Assembly (NCBI GenBank): GCA_034429275.1
Contig: DAOUFU010000142.1
Coordinates: 1-17,555 of the forward strand
Direction of reading: 5' to 3'
Length of the DNA: 17,555 nucleotides
Origin: DAOUFU01 sp034429275
GTDB lineage: Bacteria; Chloroflexota; Anaerolineae; Aggregatilineales; Aggregatilineaceae
Position 1 is the stretch's first letter; each line of letters begins with the position of its first letter. Of this stretch, positions 1-6,908 are shown piece after piece. Position numbers and translations under genes: made by a program. The notes beneath the pieces were generated by a model. It made no database searches, was not told where the DNA came from, and was given only the letters and a program-made list of their open reading frames with translations.

Positions 1-49
1 ACCCAGAAAAACAGCGCTGCCGGTGGGCACGCTGTGGGGTGCGACCTCT

Positions 50-305
50 CAGCCTGGGAACCCAGGCTGCAACGCTGCGCGGGTGCTCTTTGCCGCGCAG
101 GGGTGCCTCGCGTGAGCGGGGCACGCCAGCCTCACCGGCGCATGAGGTGCGAGCTTTTAGCTCGCAACGCTCCCGGACAGCCAGTCTGCGCACATGCCCC
201 GTAAGACACACCCGTCTTACACGGCTGATGGCGCTGTCCGGGGGCGTAGGTCACCGCCGCACGGCGGTGACTGGGCGTGCTGCAAGGCACGCCCGAAGTG
301 CGCAC
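50..305. repeat. Cluster of perfect hairpins, non-coding
   Basis: This stretch is almost continuously made of inverted repeats. Stems seen are 50-58/61-69 (9 bp, 2-base gap), 75-82/93-100 (8 bp), 103-107/120-124 (5 bp), 130-134/143-147 (5 bp), 148-155/159-166 (8 bp, TTT loop), 172-181/233-242 (10 bp, enclosing 201-207/214-220 of 7 bp), 251-258/263-270 (8 bp, GCAC loop) and 273-280/287-294 (8 bp). It ends in the palindrome GTGCGCAC at 298-305. The stems have different sequences, so this is not one repeat copied many times. The open frames crossing it show no recognisable protein. Its position beside ssb in a replication module makes a single-strand or double-strand origin, a transfer origin or a structured RNA possible. 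The sequence alone does not decide between these. Confidence 0.75.
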
Positions 306-380
306 AAGCACGACAACCGACCAGGGAAATTTGCTCATTCACGTCCCCAACCGCTCTGCAAAGCGCGACCGGCTGCAACA

Positions 381-411
381 CAGAAACGACACGCTCGCGC
401 GTGCCGTTCTG
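381..411 (-). terminator. GNRA-loop hairpin downstream of ssb
   Basis: On the minus strand this is a 13-bp stem with one G-U pair and one bulged T, closed by a GCGA (GNRA) tetraloop. It begins 24 bases after the ssb stop codon. No run of T follows the stem, so it is not a textbook intrinsic terminator. It could be a factor-assisted terminator or a 3' end that protects the mRNA. The structure is seen in the sequence; the role is inferred from its position. Confidence 0.45.
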
Positions 412-435
412 TAGTGTGGGGAGAGGTCGTGCGGG

Positions 436-801
436 CTAGAAGGGCATATCCTCCTCTGCGCCGGTGTCGGCAGCCGCTCCGCGCTTAGTGATGATGAACT
501 CCACGCGGCGGGCGGTCACTTCCAACTGCCCCTGCGGGGTCTTGTCTTGCGCGCTCCATACCGCCACCTGGAAGCGCTCCGCGTGCACGCAGACCAGGTC
601 ACCCTTGCTCAGGTGCCGGTGGCAGACTTCCGCCTGCTTGCCCCAGACCGCGACCCGCACCCAGACGGTGGTCTTGCGCTCGCCGTAGCCCTGGTCAATC
701 GCCAGGTTGAAGTTGGCGACCGGCTCGCCGGATTGCGTGGTACGGAGCTGGGGATCATTGCCAAGACGGCCACGGAAGATGAGGGTTGCTGACGTTGACA
801 T
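436..801 (-). CDS. ssb: Single-stranded DNA-binding protein (SSB)
   Basis: The 121-residue product binds single-stranded DNA during replication, recombination and repair. It has the bacterial SSB OB-fold pattern: an N-terminal strand with RGRLGNDPQLR, then GEPVANFNLAID, a central KTTVWVRVAVWGKQAE with the usual aromatic residues, and LSKGDLVCVHAERFQV. It ends in the acidic tip EEDMPF, which corresponds to the conserved SSB tail (DDDIPF-like) that recruits partner proteins. The linker before the tip is much shorter than in chromosomal SSBs of about 170 residues, as is common in plasmid or phage copies. The ATG at 799-801 is chosen because GGAG at 810-813 lies 8 bases upstream. A GTG at 808-810 is in frame but overlaps that ribosome binding site. 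It is the last minus-strand gene of the left block and has its own structured leader. The family call is firm; that it belongs to a mobile replicon is inferred. Confidence 0.93.
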   Translation of the reverse strand: MSTSATLIFRGRLGNDPQLRTTQSGEPVANFNLAIDQGYGERKTTVWVRVAVWGKQAEVCHRHLSKGDLVCVHAERFQVAVWSAQDKTPQGQLEVTARRVEFIITKRGAAADTGAEEDMPF

Positions 802-829
802 GATATGCACTCCTTTGTTGTTTTGCGCC

Positions 830-971
830 CGGTTGGGCTGATGCGTTGCCCTGAATCAGCCGAACCGCTCCCCGGACGCCTGTCACCGCAGGCGCAATTT
901 CGACCGCTGAGCGCAGCGGCGCAAGCCCGGAGGGAGAAATTGCATCAGAACCCGGCGCAAAGCGGCGGGTT
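830..971. repeat. Nested inverted repeats in the ssb upstream region
   Basis: Four dyads lie just upstream of ssb. They are 830-842/855-867 (12 of 13 pairs, one G-G mismatch), 877-882/889-894 (6 bp), 894-901/936-943 (GCAATTTC with GAAATTGC, 8 bp, enclosing 904-908/915-919) and 949-958/962-971 (9 bp around one G-G mismatch, AAA loop). On the minus strand the first would form a hairpin in the ssb leader. They may be binding sites for a replication protein or for SSB autoregulation, or they may be structured RNA. No clear promoter hexamers are visible. Confidence 0.6.
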
Positions 972-1443
972 TGACAGGCGGCGCGGTTCGGCAGAATGGC
1001 AACGTGAGTCATCAGCCCTGGGCAGCGAAACGAAGGGAGCGCATGTCAACCGGGGCCCTCCTCGTCGGCTGCCGGCGGGCATCCCCGACATCGCATGACA
1101 CGGCGAGCAGCCAACACCCCGGCGATGGCAGGCGAGCAACCGCGCTGTCGTGCGGGAGAAACGTGGAGGCAAGTGGCAGCACCGCTCTGAGCAAGGCTCG
1201 TGGACCTGGTGTACACAGTGAGCTAAGGTGGCACAGCGCAAGACCGCCGGGGTCAGGGGATGGGCGGCGCGGTGTTCATCGGGGCGCGGCGGAGACACCG
1301 GGAACAGCGGAGGCCCGACCCGCACGACACCTCCACCCCAGGCACGCAGTGTCGCTTTTGGGGCCGAGTCGCGCCGATCGGTGTTGGGCTGGCGTATAAA
1401 ACGCGGCAGCGGGTACAATGGACCTGTCAACTCACGGAGGAAA
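972..1443. other. Gap with no supported gene
   Basis: About 470 bases of GC-rich sequence separate ssb from the small plus-strand gene. Long open frames exist on both strands, but their translations are rich in R, P, G and A with no recognisable motif, as expected from random reading of GC-rich DNA. An 8-base palindrome GTGTACAC is at 1209-1216. Near the right end, TACAAT at 1414-1419 could be a -10 box for the gene starting at 1449, but no good -35 box stands 16-18 bases before it. Confidence 0.5.
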
Positions 1444-1448
1444 ATGTG

Positions 1449-1745
1449 ATGTCCCCTACTCCCAAGACCTTCAAACGGCCCGACCACAAGCCGCTGCCCC
1501 ACCCCAACGTAGACCTCACCCCCGGTGAAGAGGGTCAAATGACCGCTGCGCAAGTCCGGGCGATGTTCTGCAACCCGCTCTACGCGGGGATTACGGCGAA
1601 TTTCCCGAAGCTGGTGGACGACGAGACCTGGATCCGGGCCGCCGCGCAGGCCATTCGTGAGCATGGCCCCGAACAATGGCTGGGCAATCTGCTCTATGTC
1701 TTGCGCGCCTCCCTGGGCAGCAGCACGCCCAACGCAGACGAATAA
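1449..1745 (+). CDS. Small conserved-looking hypothetical protein, 98 aa
   Basis: The start ATG at 1449 has GGAGG at 1436-1440, 8 bases upstream; an in-frame GTG at 1446 is less well placed. The product has a charged, proline-rich N-terminus. A compact segment at residues 37-85 follows, with NPLYAGITANFPKLVDDETW, then a helical part (IREHGPEQWLGNLLYVLRASL). The pattern NPLYAGI, DDExWxRAA, EQxLxNLLYVLR resembles a small protein family I remember from GC-rich Chloroflexota genomes. Its function is unknown and I cannot verify the match here. There is no signal peptide, membrane segment or catalytic motif. It is the only plus-strand gene of the left block and faces the primase gene, with 53 bases and a hairpin between them. 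Confidence 0.75.
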   Translation: MSPTPKTFKRPDHKPLPHPNVDLTPGEEGQMTAAQVRAMFCNPLYAGITANFPKLVDDETWIRAAAQAIREHGPEQWLGNLLYVLRASLGSSTPNADE

Positions 1746-1797
1746 CCTCCCGCCACCCGCTCAAAAAAAGAAAGGCGGGAGGCTCGCGCCCCCCTAC
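1746..1797. terminator. Hairpin between two converging genes
   Basis: A perfect 9-bp inverted repeat (CCTCCCGCC at 1746-1754, GGCGGGAGG at 1774-1782) starts right after the stop codon of the plus-strand gene. Its 19-base loop is A-rich on the plus strand. Read on the minus strand, after the primase stop, an alternative short GC stem at about 1779-1796 is followed by GCC and TTTCTTTTTTT (1763-1773), which looks like an intrinsic terminator. The plus-strand reading has no T tract after its stem. I call it a probable terminator for the minus-strand series and a possible one for the plus-strand gene. Confidence 0.55.
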
Positions 1798-1798
1798 C

Positions 1799-2743
1799 TC
1801 AATGCCGCGCAGATGGATGAAGGTGAACCGGTATCGTGTCGCGCGCCGGTTTTATCAACCCGCCCAGGCTTGCCAGATCGATCCCCATTGCGCCACACAG
1901 GTCTTTGGTCAGCAGCGTGCCGCAGACGTGGCAATAACCGAAGCCGCTCGTGGTGTTGTAGCCAAACGATGGATGCGCGTCGCCGTGCTGGTGACGTTCA
2001 GGGTACACGCATGGCCCGTTGAGCCAGCTTCCCCTGGGTTTGTAGCCGTGCGCCAGGAAGCAATCGGTCAGCGCATCCACCACGCGCGGGTTGAGTTCCC
2101 CGGTTGTCTGACGCGGAAAGTGGGAGCATGTCTGGCGCGGCGAGAAGGCGTAGGGCGCGAAGTCATCGAGCGAGTAACGCCGCTCCGGGTGAAGCTCCAG
2201 CAGGTGGCACAATGCTCCGCCCGCGTGGGTTTTGGTGTTACGGGTACCGACCAGTCTCATGCTTTGCGCAGGAGACATCACATCACCGCCTAAGGCCGCG
2301 GCCAAGCCATGCAAGACGCGCTTTGCCTGATGCATGTCTTGAGTAGGCGTGGCGAGCAGCCAGTACACGTGCACGCCCCTCCCGCTCGCTACAATGCAAG
2401 ACGGGGCCGGTTGAAAGTCGCGCAGCGCAGGCAAGACCTCTTCCGGCGGGCGGTCGATGTCGGCGAACAGCGCCGGCAGCGCGAGCAGGTCGTCTTGCCC
2501 ACCGCGCCGCCAGCGTCCCAGGTCGGTCTTGCGGGTGGCCACCGCCACATACGCCCCCCAGCCTAGCTCATTGGCAGCACGGAGACGATCTAGCGTGCGT
2601 GCAAGACGGGCCGGATCACCCACCGGCACATGCCGCGATGGGGTCGGATGCTGCCCATCCGGATGGATGGCCGTGAACGTGAGAAAGCCCTGCTCGCACG
2701 GGGCAAACAGGGCTTTTAGGAAGTCGAGAGTCTCGGCATTCAT
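1799..2743 (-). CDS. Archaeo-eukaryotic-type primase with zinc-finger tail (RepB/PrimPol-like)
   Basis: The 314-residue protein probably makes RNA or DNA primers for replicating the element. It has the three AEP primase motifs in order: ALFADID (residues 91-97, metal-binding acidic pair D95/D97), SGRGVHVYW (120-128, catalytic histidine motif) and SMRLVGTRNTK (161-171, nucleotide binding). The C-terminal part has a zinc-finger-like set C245, H251/H253, C271 and C274 inside CVYPERHQHGDAHPSF...CHVCG, similar to the CHC2 finger of DnaG primases. The start ATG lies 9 bases after the stop of the helicase gene, so the two are very likely co-transcribed and may work as a primase-helicase pair. No helicase domain is fused here. 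The Shine-Dalgarno is weak (GGCGG), which suggests translational coupling. The fold is convincing from the motifs; polymerase activity is possible but not shown. Confidence 0.82.
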   Translation of the reverse strand: MNAETLDFLKALFAPCEQGFLTFTAIHPDGQHPTPSRHVPVGDPARLARTLDRLRAANELGWGAYVAVATRKTDLGRWRRGGQDDLLALPALFADIDRPPEEVLPALRDFQPAPSCIVASGRGVHVYWLLATPTQDMHQAKRVLHGLAAALGGDVMSPAQSMRLVGTRNTKTHAGGALCHLLELHPERRYSLDDFAPYAFSPRQTCSHFPRQTTGELNPRVVDALTDCFLAHGYKPRGSWLNGPCVYPERHQHGDAHPSFGYNTTSGFGYCHVCGTLLTKDLCGAMGIDLASLGGLIKPARDTIPVHLHPSARH

Positions 2744-2752
2744 GGCAGCCGC

Positions 2753-5700
2753 CTAGAAAAGCGCCAACTGCTGGAATTCGGGCGTCTTCTTGACAGGCAC
2801 GACGACCGGCACCGGCTCCGGATGGCGAACCGGCCAGTTGGGGACCTGGATCGGGGTTTCATCGGTTTCAGGCGCGTCGAAGAGGCTCACCTTGCGGCGG
2901 CGACGCTTCGGACGTGGGGGCAGTGCAGCCGGGCCTGGCGCGGGACGCTCTTCGTCAGGCTTAGCGCTTTCGGCCACTTCGACTACCACACCGCCCAGTT
3001 CTTCGACCCCAAAGCGGACCAGGTCATCGCCGCTTTCAGCCACGTAGACCGGTTCGGGTTCCGGCTCAGCGACAAACCACGCGCTCTCGGTCGGGTCGGC
3101 CTGCTGTGCGTGCCGTGCGAAGAGGTCGCGCAGGTCGGTGATGCTCTCATCCCGGTCGATGGCCTTCGCCAGTTCGGCCAGCAGGTCGCCGCCGCCTTCC
3201 GTGCCGGTCAGGTCGCTCAGCCCGCCGCCGGTAGTGTCACCGTACAGCAGGTTGGCCGCCTGTTGCTTGCGCCCGATGAGGGTCACCGCCTGGTTCTCCA
3301 TCGTCTCGGCGTAGAAAGGGTAATACACGCGGCAGGGGCGGTCCTGGATGATGCGCCACGCCCGGCGCGACGCCTGCACGACGGTGAACAATGAATAGTC
3401 GATTTCGTGGAACACCAGGGTCGGGAAATCCACCAGGTCCAACCCGGTGGCGACCAGGCGCGGATTGGTGATGAGCACGTTGCAGCCTGCATCCAACTGC
3501 TGCCGGACCAGGCTCTCGCGGCGCTCTGGAGCCACGCTGCCCTTGAGCACAAACGGTTTTGCGCCGGGGACGTGTTCGCGGATGAGGCGCTCGAGGCGCG
3601 GCTGGATGTCGCGCGTCCCCGTCTGTCGCAGGAACACGCCCACGCTGCGACCCTGCGCCAGCTCCTCGCGGATGAGATCCACCAGCCACCGCTCTTTGGG
3701 ATACAGCCGGTCTTCACTCAAACCGGGCATGTCGTGCACCGGGATTTCCAGGAAGACGTCGCTCTCGCGGTCCAGGCAGCGCTTGTGGATGACCGTCTCG
3801 CCCCGGAACGGTGCCGTTGGCCAGGCCAGCAGTGTCTGCAGGTATTTACCCAGAAAGCTGGCGTCGCCTTCCATGCGGCACTGGAACAGGTAGGCCCCCA
3901 GCCTGTCTCTGGCGCGCTGGTAGTGCAGCGCCATATCCCCATCCATCGGGATGGGCACCGGAATTTCTTCGAAGTCCGGCATCGCCCGCCCGATGTCTTG
4001 CAGGCCGACGAACACGGTGTGGTCGATGATTTCGCGCACTAACAGCGGGGAGCAGCCCGGCGCTTCTTTGGGCTTTTGCTCGATGCGGCGCTTGCCGGTG
4101 TAGTGCCCGCCCTTGTCGTATTCCGGGCGGTATTCGACGATGCGCTCCAGCGCCCCCATGTCGCGCACCCAACCCGCCTGGCCCTTCGTGCCCCAGGGGT
4201 AGTTATGCCGCACGCGCGCGTTGAAGGTGAACTCAAGGCCATACAGCGACGAGGCAGTTCCCCCGTAGAGCGTGCCGGTCAAGCCGACCACTTTCTCGGC
4301 GGTCTGCGCCAGGGTCATCATGGCCGCCCCCTGGTCGGTGCCGGTCGATTTCGCTTCGTGCACCTCGTCGCACAGGTAGAGGTACACGCGGTGAGGGAAC
4401 ACGGCGGCGATGTAGTCGGCCAGCGGCATGCGAGGATTGCGCCTGGGGAACTTCTCGCCGGGTTTGGGCGCCGAAAAGGTGCGCGAGAACTGCCAGAGCG
4501 GACTGCCGCACGACGGGCATTTCTGCGGGGCGCGGGACAGCCAGCCCTCGTCGGCGATGACCGCTTCGCCGTTCCTGGTGCGGGTGACGGTCGCGCTGCA
4601 CGACGGGCAGATGGGCACCTTGAGGGACACAATCCGGTCGCCGGTCAGGTTGTCGGGACGCGCTTCACGCGAGTTCCAACGCGCCGTGCGCACGATGCGC
4701 CACTGCACGGCAGGCTGCCAGCCTTCCCCTAACTTCGCCATCTCGCGCGGGATGATGCCCACCTTGAGCGTCTGCGGCAGGTCGGCCTCCATGAAGGCGC
4801 GCACGTCGTCCACCCGCTTGAGGATGGCGGCGTGAACCCGCACACCCACCGATTGCGCGACCATCTCGATCTCCCGCTGCCATTTGCCGGTCAGGTGCGG
4901 CGGCGAGGTGATAATCACGACCTGATCCGGCTTCATGTGCGGGCGGAGCGCAATCGCCAGCGTGGCTCCCAGCGCAGTCTTGCCGACGCCGGGTTCTCCG
5001 ACGACGATAACACCCTTACGGTGTTGCAGCGCGGTATAGGTCGCGGCGGTGACGTGTTTTTGCGTCTCGTAGAGCCGGTTGCCCTTGATGCGCACGCGGT
5101 TGAGGATAGGCGCAAGTTCGCCGTAGTCGAAGTCGTACAGCGGGGTGAAGTGCTGATCCAGATAGTTGAGCAGCGCGGTTTTGTGCCGCCCGATGAAGTC
5201 CACCAAGGCCGCATCGCCGCTCATGTCGGTGATCTCGCCTTGCTGGTTCAGGAGCGTGATCGTCACCTGGGGACGTGTGCGGTACACCTCACGCTCAGTC
5301 GTGGTTTCATCGGCGTCATCGATGTCACCACCTTCGACCAGTTGCTCAACCGGCTCAACCGTGCTGCGCACTGCCGCGCGCCCTTCTTCGGTCTGCACGA
5401 CAATGCCGTTGAACAAGCCCGCCGCCAGCACCAGCGCCAGCTGTCCACCACGTGGCCGCACCACCGGGCGCACGTTCTCGACCGGAGGGGGAGGTTGCAG
5501 CAGCCGTTGAAAGCCCGCCCCAAACTGCGCGCCATCGGCCTGAACTGCCTGTAGTGCAAGCTCAGGTGTGATGACCTTGGGCGCGAACACAAAACGCTGC
5601 TTGGTGCGCGGCGGTGGGAAGGCGTAACGTGGGCTGTCTTGCACGCTGAGTGTGCGCGGATGGGCGGCGTCTTGCAGGATGTGTTGAGCGAATAACGCCG

Positions 5701-6259
5701 GGTCTTGCGGTGGCGTGCCTTCCTGCGCGACTACCACCACGTGGACGTACTCGCCCAGGTGCAACCCCGGCAGCCGCCAGATGTCTACCAACCGGCTGTG
5801 TTTCGCCAGGAAGCTCGCCGCATCCGCCGTGACGTGATGCGCGTAGACGACCCACAGCATCCAGCCGCCCGGAGCCAGCCATTTCCAGGCATGTTTCAAC
5901 ATGCCAAGCTCCCGCCGTTTGTCGTCTGAGTTGGCCATGTCCCAGGTGTAGGGGGGATTGAGCCAGATGGCCGGGAAGCTGCCGAGTGACGCGCGCAGGG
6001 TGTAGAGGTCGCCTTGCACCGCCTGGATGGGACCGAAGAGCGCCTGGCACGCCGCCGCGCGGTCGGTGTCGAGTTCGTTGGCGTAGGGCGTCAGTTTCCA
6101 GGCATTCGAGAGATGGTGTAACGCGCGACCTTCCCCCGCGCAGGGGTCGAGCAGCCGCCCGCCCTCTGATGCTGCTGCAAACAGCGAGGCGACCGCCGGT
6201 AGGTGTTCATCGGGGAAAGCGTAGTAACCGCCTTTTTCGAGTGAAGTCAGACGGGGCAT
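2753..6259 (-). CDS. N6-adenine methyltransferase-like / SF2 helicase fusion, 1168 aa
   Basis: Residues about 10-185 look like a class I SAM-dependent DNA methyltransferase (DUF6094-like), with SAM motif DPCAGEG at 38-44 and the N6-adenine-type motif NPPY at 101-104. From about 390 an SF2 helicase follows: Walker A GEPGVGKT (421-428), a CPSC/CPSC zinc ribbon (551-554, 581-584) inserted before DEVH (631-634), TGT (661-663), GLDL (939-942) and QASRRAWR (962-969). The tail is acidic and proline-rich with a basic patch. The last five residues are QLALF, matching the beta-clamp-binding consensus QL(S/D)LF. The ATG at 6257-6259 is chosen because GGAGG (6266-6270) stands 6 bases upstream; the frame stays open further but runs through a terminator. 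The gene precedes the primase. Methyltransferase-helicase fusions are known in DarB-like anti-restriction and polyvalent proteins of phages and conjugative elements, so replication helicase and anti-restriction roles both remain open. Confidence 0.85.
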   Translation of the reverse strand: MPRLTSLEKGGYYAFPDEHLPAVASLFAAASEGGRLLDPCAGEGRALHHLSNAWKLTPYANELDTDRAAACQALFGPIQAVQGDLYTLRASLGSFPAIWLNPPYTWDMANSDDKRRELGMLKHAWKWLAPGGWMLWVVYAHHVTADAASFLAKHSRLVDIWRLPGLHLGEYVHVVVVAQEGTPPQDPALFAQHILQDAAHPRTLSVQDSPRYAFPPPRTKQRFVFAPKVITPELALQAVQADGAQFGAGFQRLLQPPPPVENVRPVVRPRGGQLALVLAAGLFNGIVVQTEEGRAAVRSTVEPVEQLVEGGDIDDADETTTEREVYRTRPQVTITLLNQQGEITDMSGDAALVDFIGRHKTALLNYLDQHFTPLYDFDYGELAPILNRVRIKGNRLYETQKHVTAATYTALQHRKGVIVVGEPGVGKTALGATLAIALRPHMKPDQVVIITSPPHLTGKWQREIEMVAQSVGVRVHAAILKRVDDVRAFMEADLPQTLKVGIIPREMAKLGEGWQPAVQWRIVRTARWNSREARPDNLTGDRIVSLKVPICPSCSATVTRTRNGEAVIADEGWLSRAPQKCPSCGSPLWQFSRTFSAPKPGEKFPRRNPRMPLADYIAAVFPHRVYLYLCDEVHEAKSTGTDQGAAMMTLAQTAEKVVGLTGTLYGGTASSLYGLEFTFNARVRHNYPWGTKGQAGWVRDMGALERIVEYRPEYDKGGHYTGKRRIEQKPKEAPGCSPLLVREIIDHTVFVGLQDIGRAMPDFEEIPVPIPMDGDMALHYQRARDRLGAYLFQCRMEGDASFLGKYLQTLLAWPTAPFRGETVIHKRCLDRESDVFLEIPVHDMPGLSEDRLYPKERWLVDLIREELAQGRSVGVFLRQTGTRDIQPRLERLIREHVPGAKPFVLKGSVAPERRESLVRQQLDAGCNVLITNPRLVATGLDLVDFPTLVFHEIDYSLFTVVQASRRAWRIIQDRPCRVYYPFYAETMENQAVTLIGRKQQAANLLYGDTTGGGLSDLTGTEGGGDLLAELAKAIDRDESITDLRDLFARHAQQADPTESAWFVAEPEPEPVYVAESGDDLVRFGVEELGGVVVEVAESAKPDEERPAPGPAALPPRPKRRRRKVSLFDAPETDETPIQVPNWPVRHPEPVPVVVPVKKTPEFQQLALF

Positions 6260-6270
6260 GATAGTCCTCC

Positions 6271-6313
6271 AAACAAAAAACGCCCCGCAGACCGGGAAGT
6301 GATCTGCGGGGCG
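6271..6313 (-). terminator. Intrinsic terminator directly ahead of the helicase gene
   Basis: A perfect 11-bp GC-rich stem (6281-6291 with 6303-6313) is followed on the minus strand by TTTTTTGTTT (6271-6280). This is a textbook Rho-independent terminator. It ends the upstream gene (stop at 6333), but its T tract touches the GGAGG ribosome binding site (6266-6270) of the helicase gene. That leaves no room for a promoter between them. It may therefore act as an attenuator within the series. Confidence 0.88.
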
Positions 6314-6332
6314 AAAGCGGACGAGAATGGGG

Positions 6333-6908
6333 TTATGGCAGAAAGATGCCGCCGGAAGCCAGGCCATCTTGAATGACGCGGGTCCAGGCATCCCTGTCCA
6401 GGGTGATGGCCCACACCTGCACGCCGCCATAGCACGTGCAGCGCTGTACCAGCTGATCCCGGCGGCCCTGCTGGACCAGGAAGGGAAACCACGCAGGAAA
6501 CACCGCGACTTTGACCAGCTTCGAGATGTGATCTCCCAGGATGGCGGTCGCCTGGTCCCTGTCGGTGAAGAACAGGTAGGTCTCGCTCAACTCGGAGTAA
6601 ACCGGTTCGGTGATGGCTCTGTGCACCAGCAGCAGGTGGTCGATGCCCAGCCCGTCGATCTTGCGTTGAAACCGCGCGAACAACCCCGGTTCCGGTGGCT
6701 GCAAGACGATGCTCGACCCGGTATCCGGTACGATGCGTGCCTCCTTGCCCTGGGACAACCTGGCCCAGACCGCTTCAACCGAGGTCGCCGGTCCGGCGAT
6801 GTCAAGGTAGACCGGGCGGTTGTCGTGCAGGGCTGCTCCGAACACGAAGCAGTCCCCCACGACGTTCATCCGGCCCACGTACTGCCGGGGGATGAGGACG
6901 TCAGTCAT
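6333..6908 (-). CDS. Hypothetical protein, 191 aa
   Basis: I do not recognise this protein. The ATG at 6906-6908 overlaps the end of the upstream gene by 8 bases and has a GGAGG-type ribosome binding site within that gene. This fixes the start well below the longer open frame, which extends upstream to 7181. The product looks globular, with alternating strands and helices. It starts with a strand-rich part (VGRMNVVGDCFVFGAALHD, then RPVYLDIAGPATSVEAVW) and has a charged middle, LFARFQRKIDGLGIDHLLLVHR, and a C-terminal half with LFFTDRDQATAILGDHI. There is no signal peptide, membrane helix or catalytic motif. It is translationally coupled to the gene before it, and a strong terminator follows its stop. 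Its place in the series suggests a role in the same mobile element, but no function can be given. Confidence 0.72.
   Translation of the reverse strand: MTDVLIPRQYVGRMNVVGDCFVFGAALHDNRPVYLDIAGPATSVEAVWARLSQGKEARIVPDTGSSIVLQPPEPGLFARFQRKIDGLGIDHLLLVHRAITEPVYSELSETYLFFTDRDQATAILGDHISKLVKVAVFPAWFPFLVQQGRRDQLVQRCTCYGGVQVWAITLDRDAWTRVIQDGLASGGIFLP

Noticed and set aside
39..488. Plus-strand open frame of 149 codons across the hairpin cluster
   Set aside because: The translation is arginine- and alanine-rich without motifs, it runs through every hairpin and into ssb on the other strand, and it has no ribosome binding site.
1140..1260. RNase P RNA or other known structured RNA in the gap after ssb
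   Set aside because: A stretch with short GA-rich runs looked suggestive, but the conserved RNase P core sequences are absent.
945..1676. Minus-strand open frame of 243 codons opposite the small plus-strand gene
   Set aside because: It overlaps a well-supported gene with a good GGAGG start and reads as low-information R/P/G-rich sequence.
3407..4042. Long plus-strand frames opposite the methyltransferase-helicase (also 4076-4732 and 4832-5554)
   Set aside because: They are shadows of a GC-rich gene with clear domain motifs on the minus strand.
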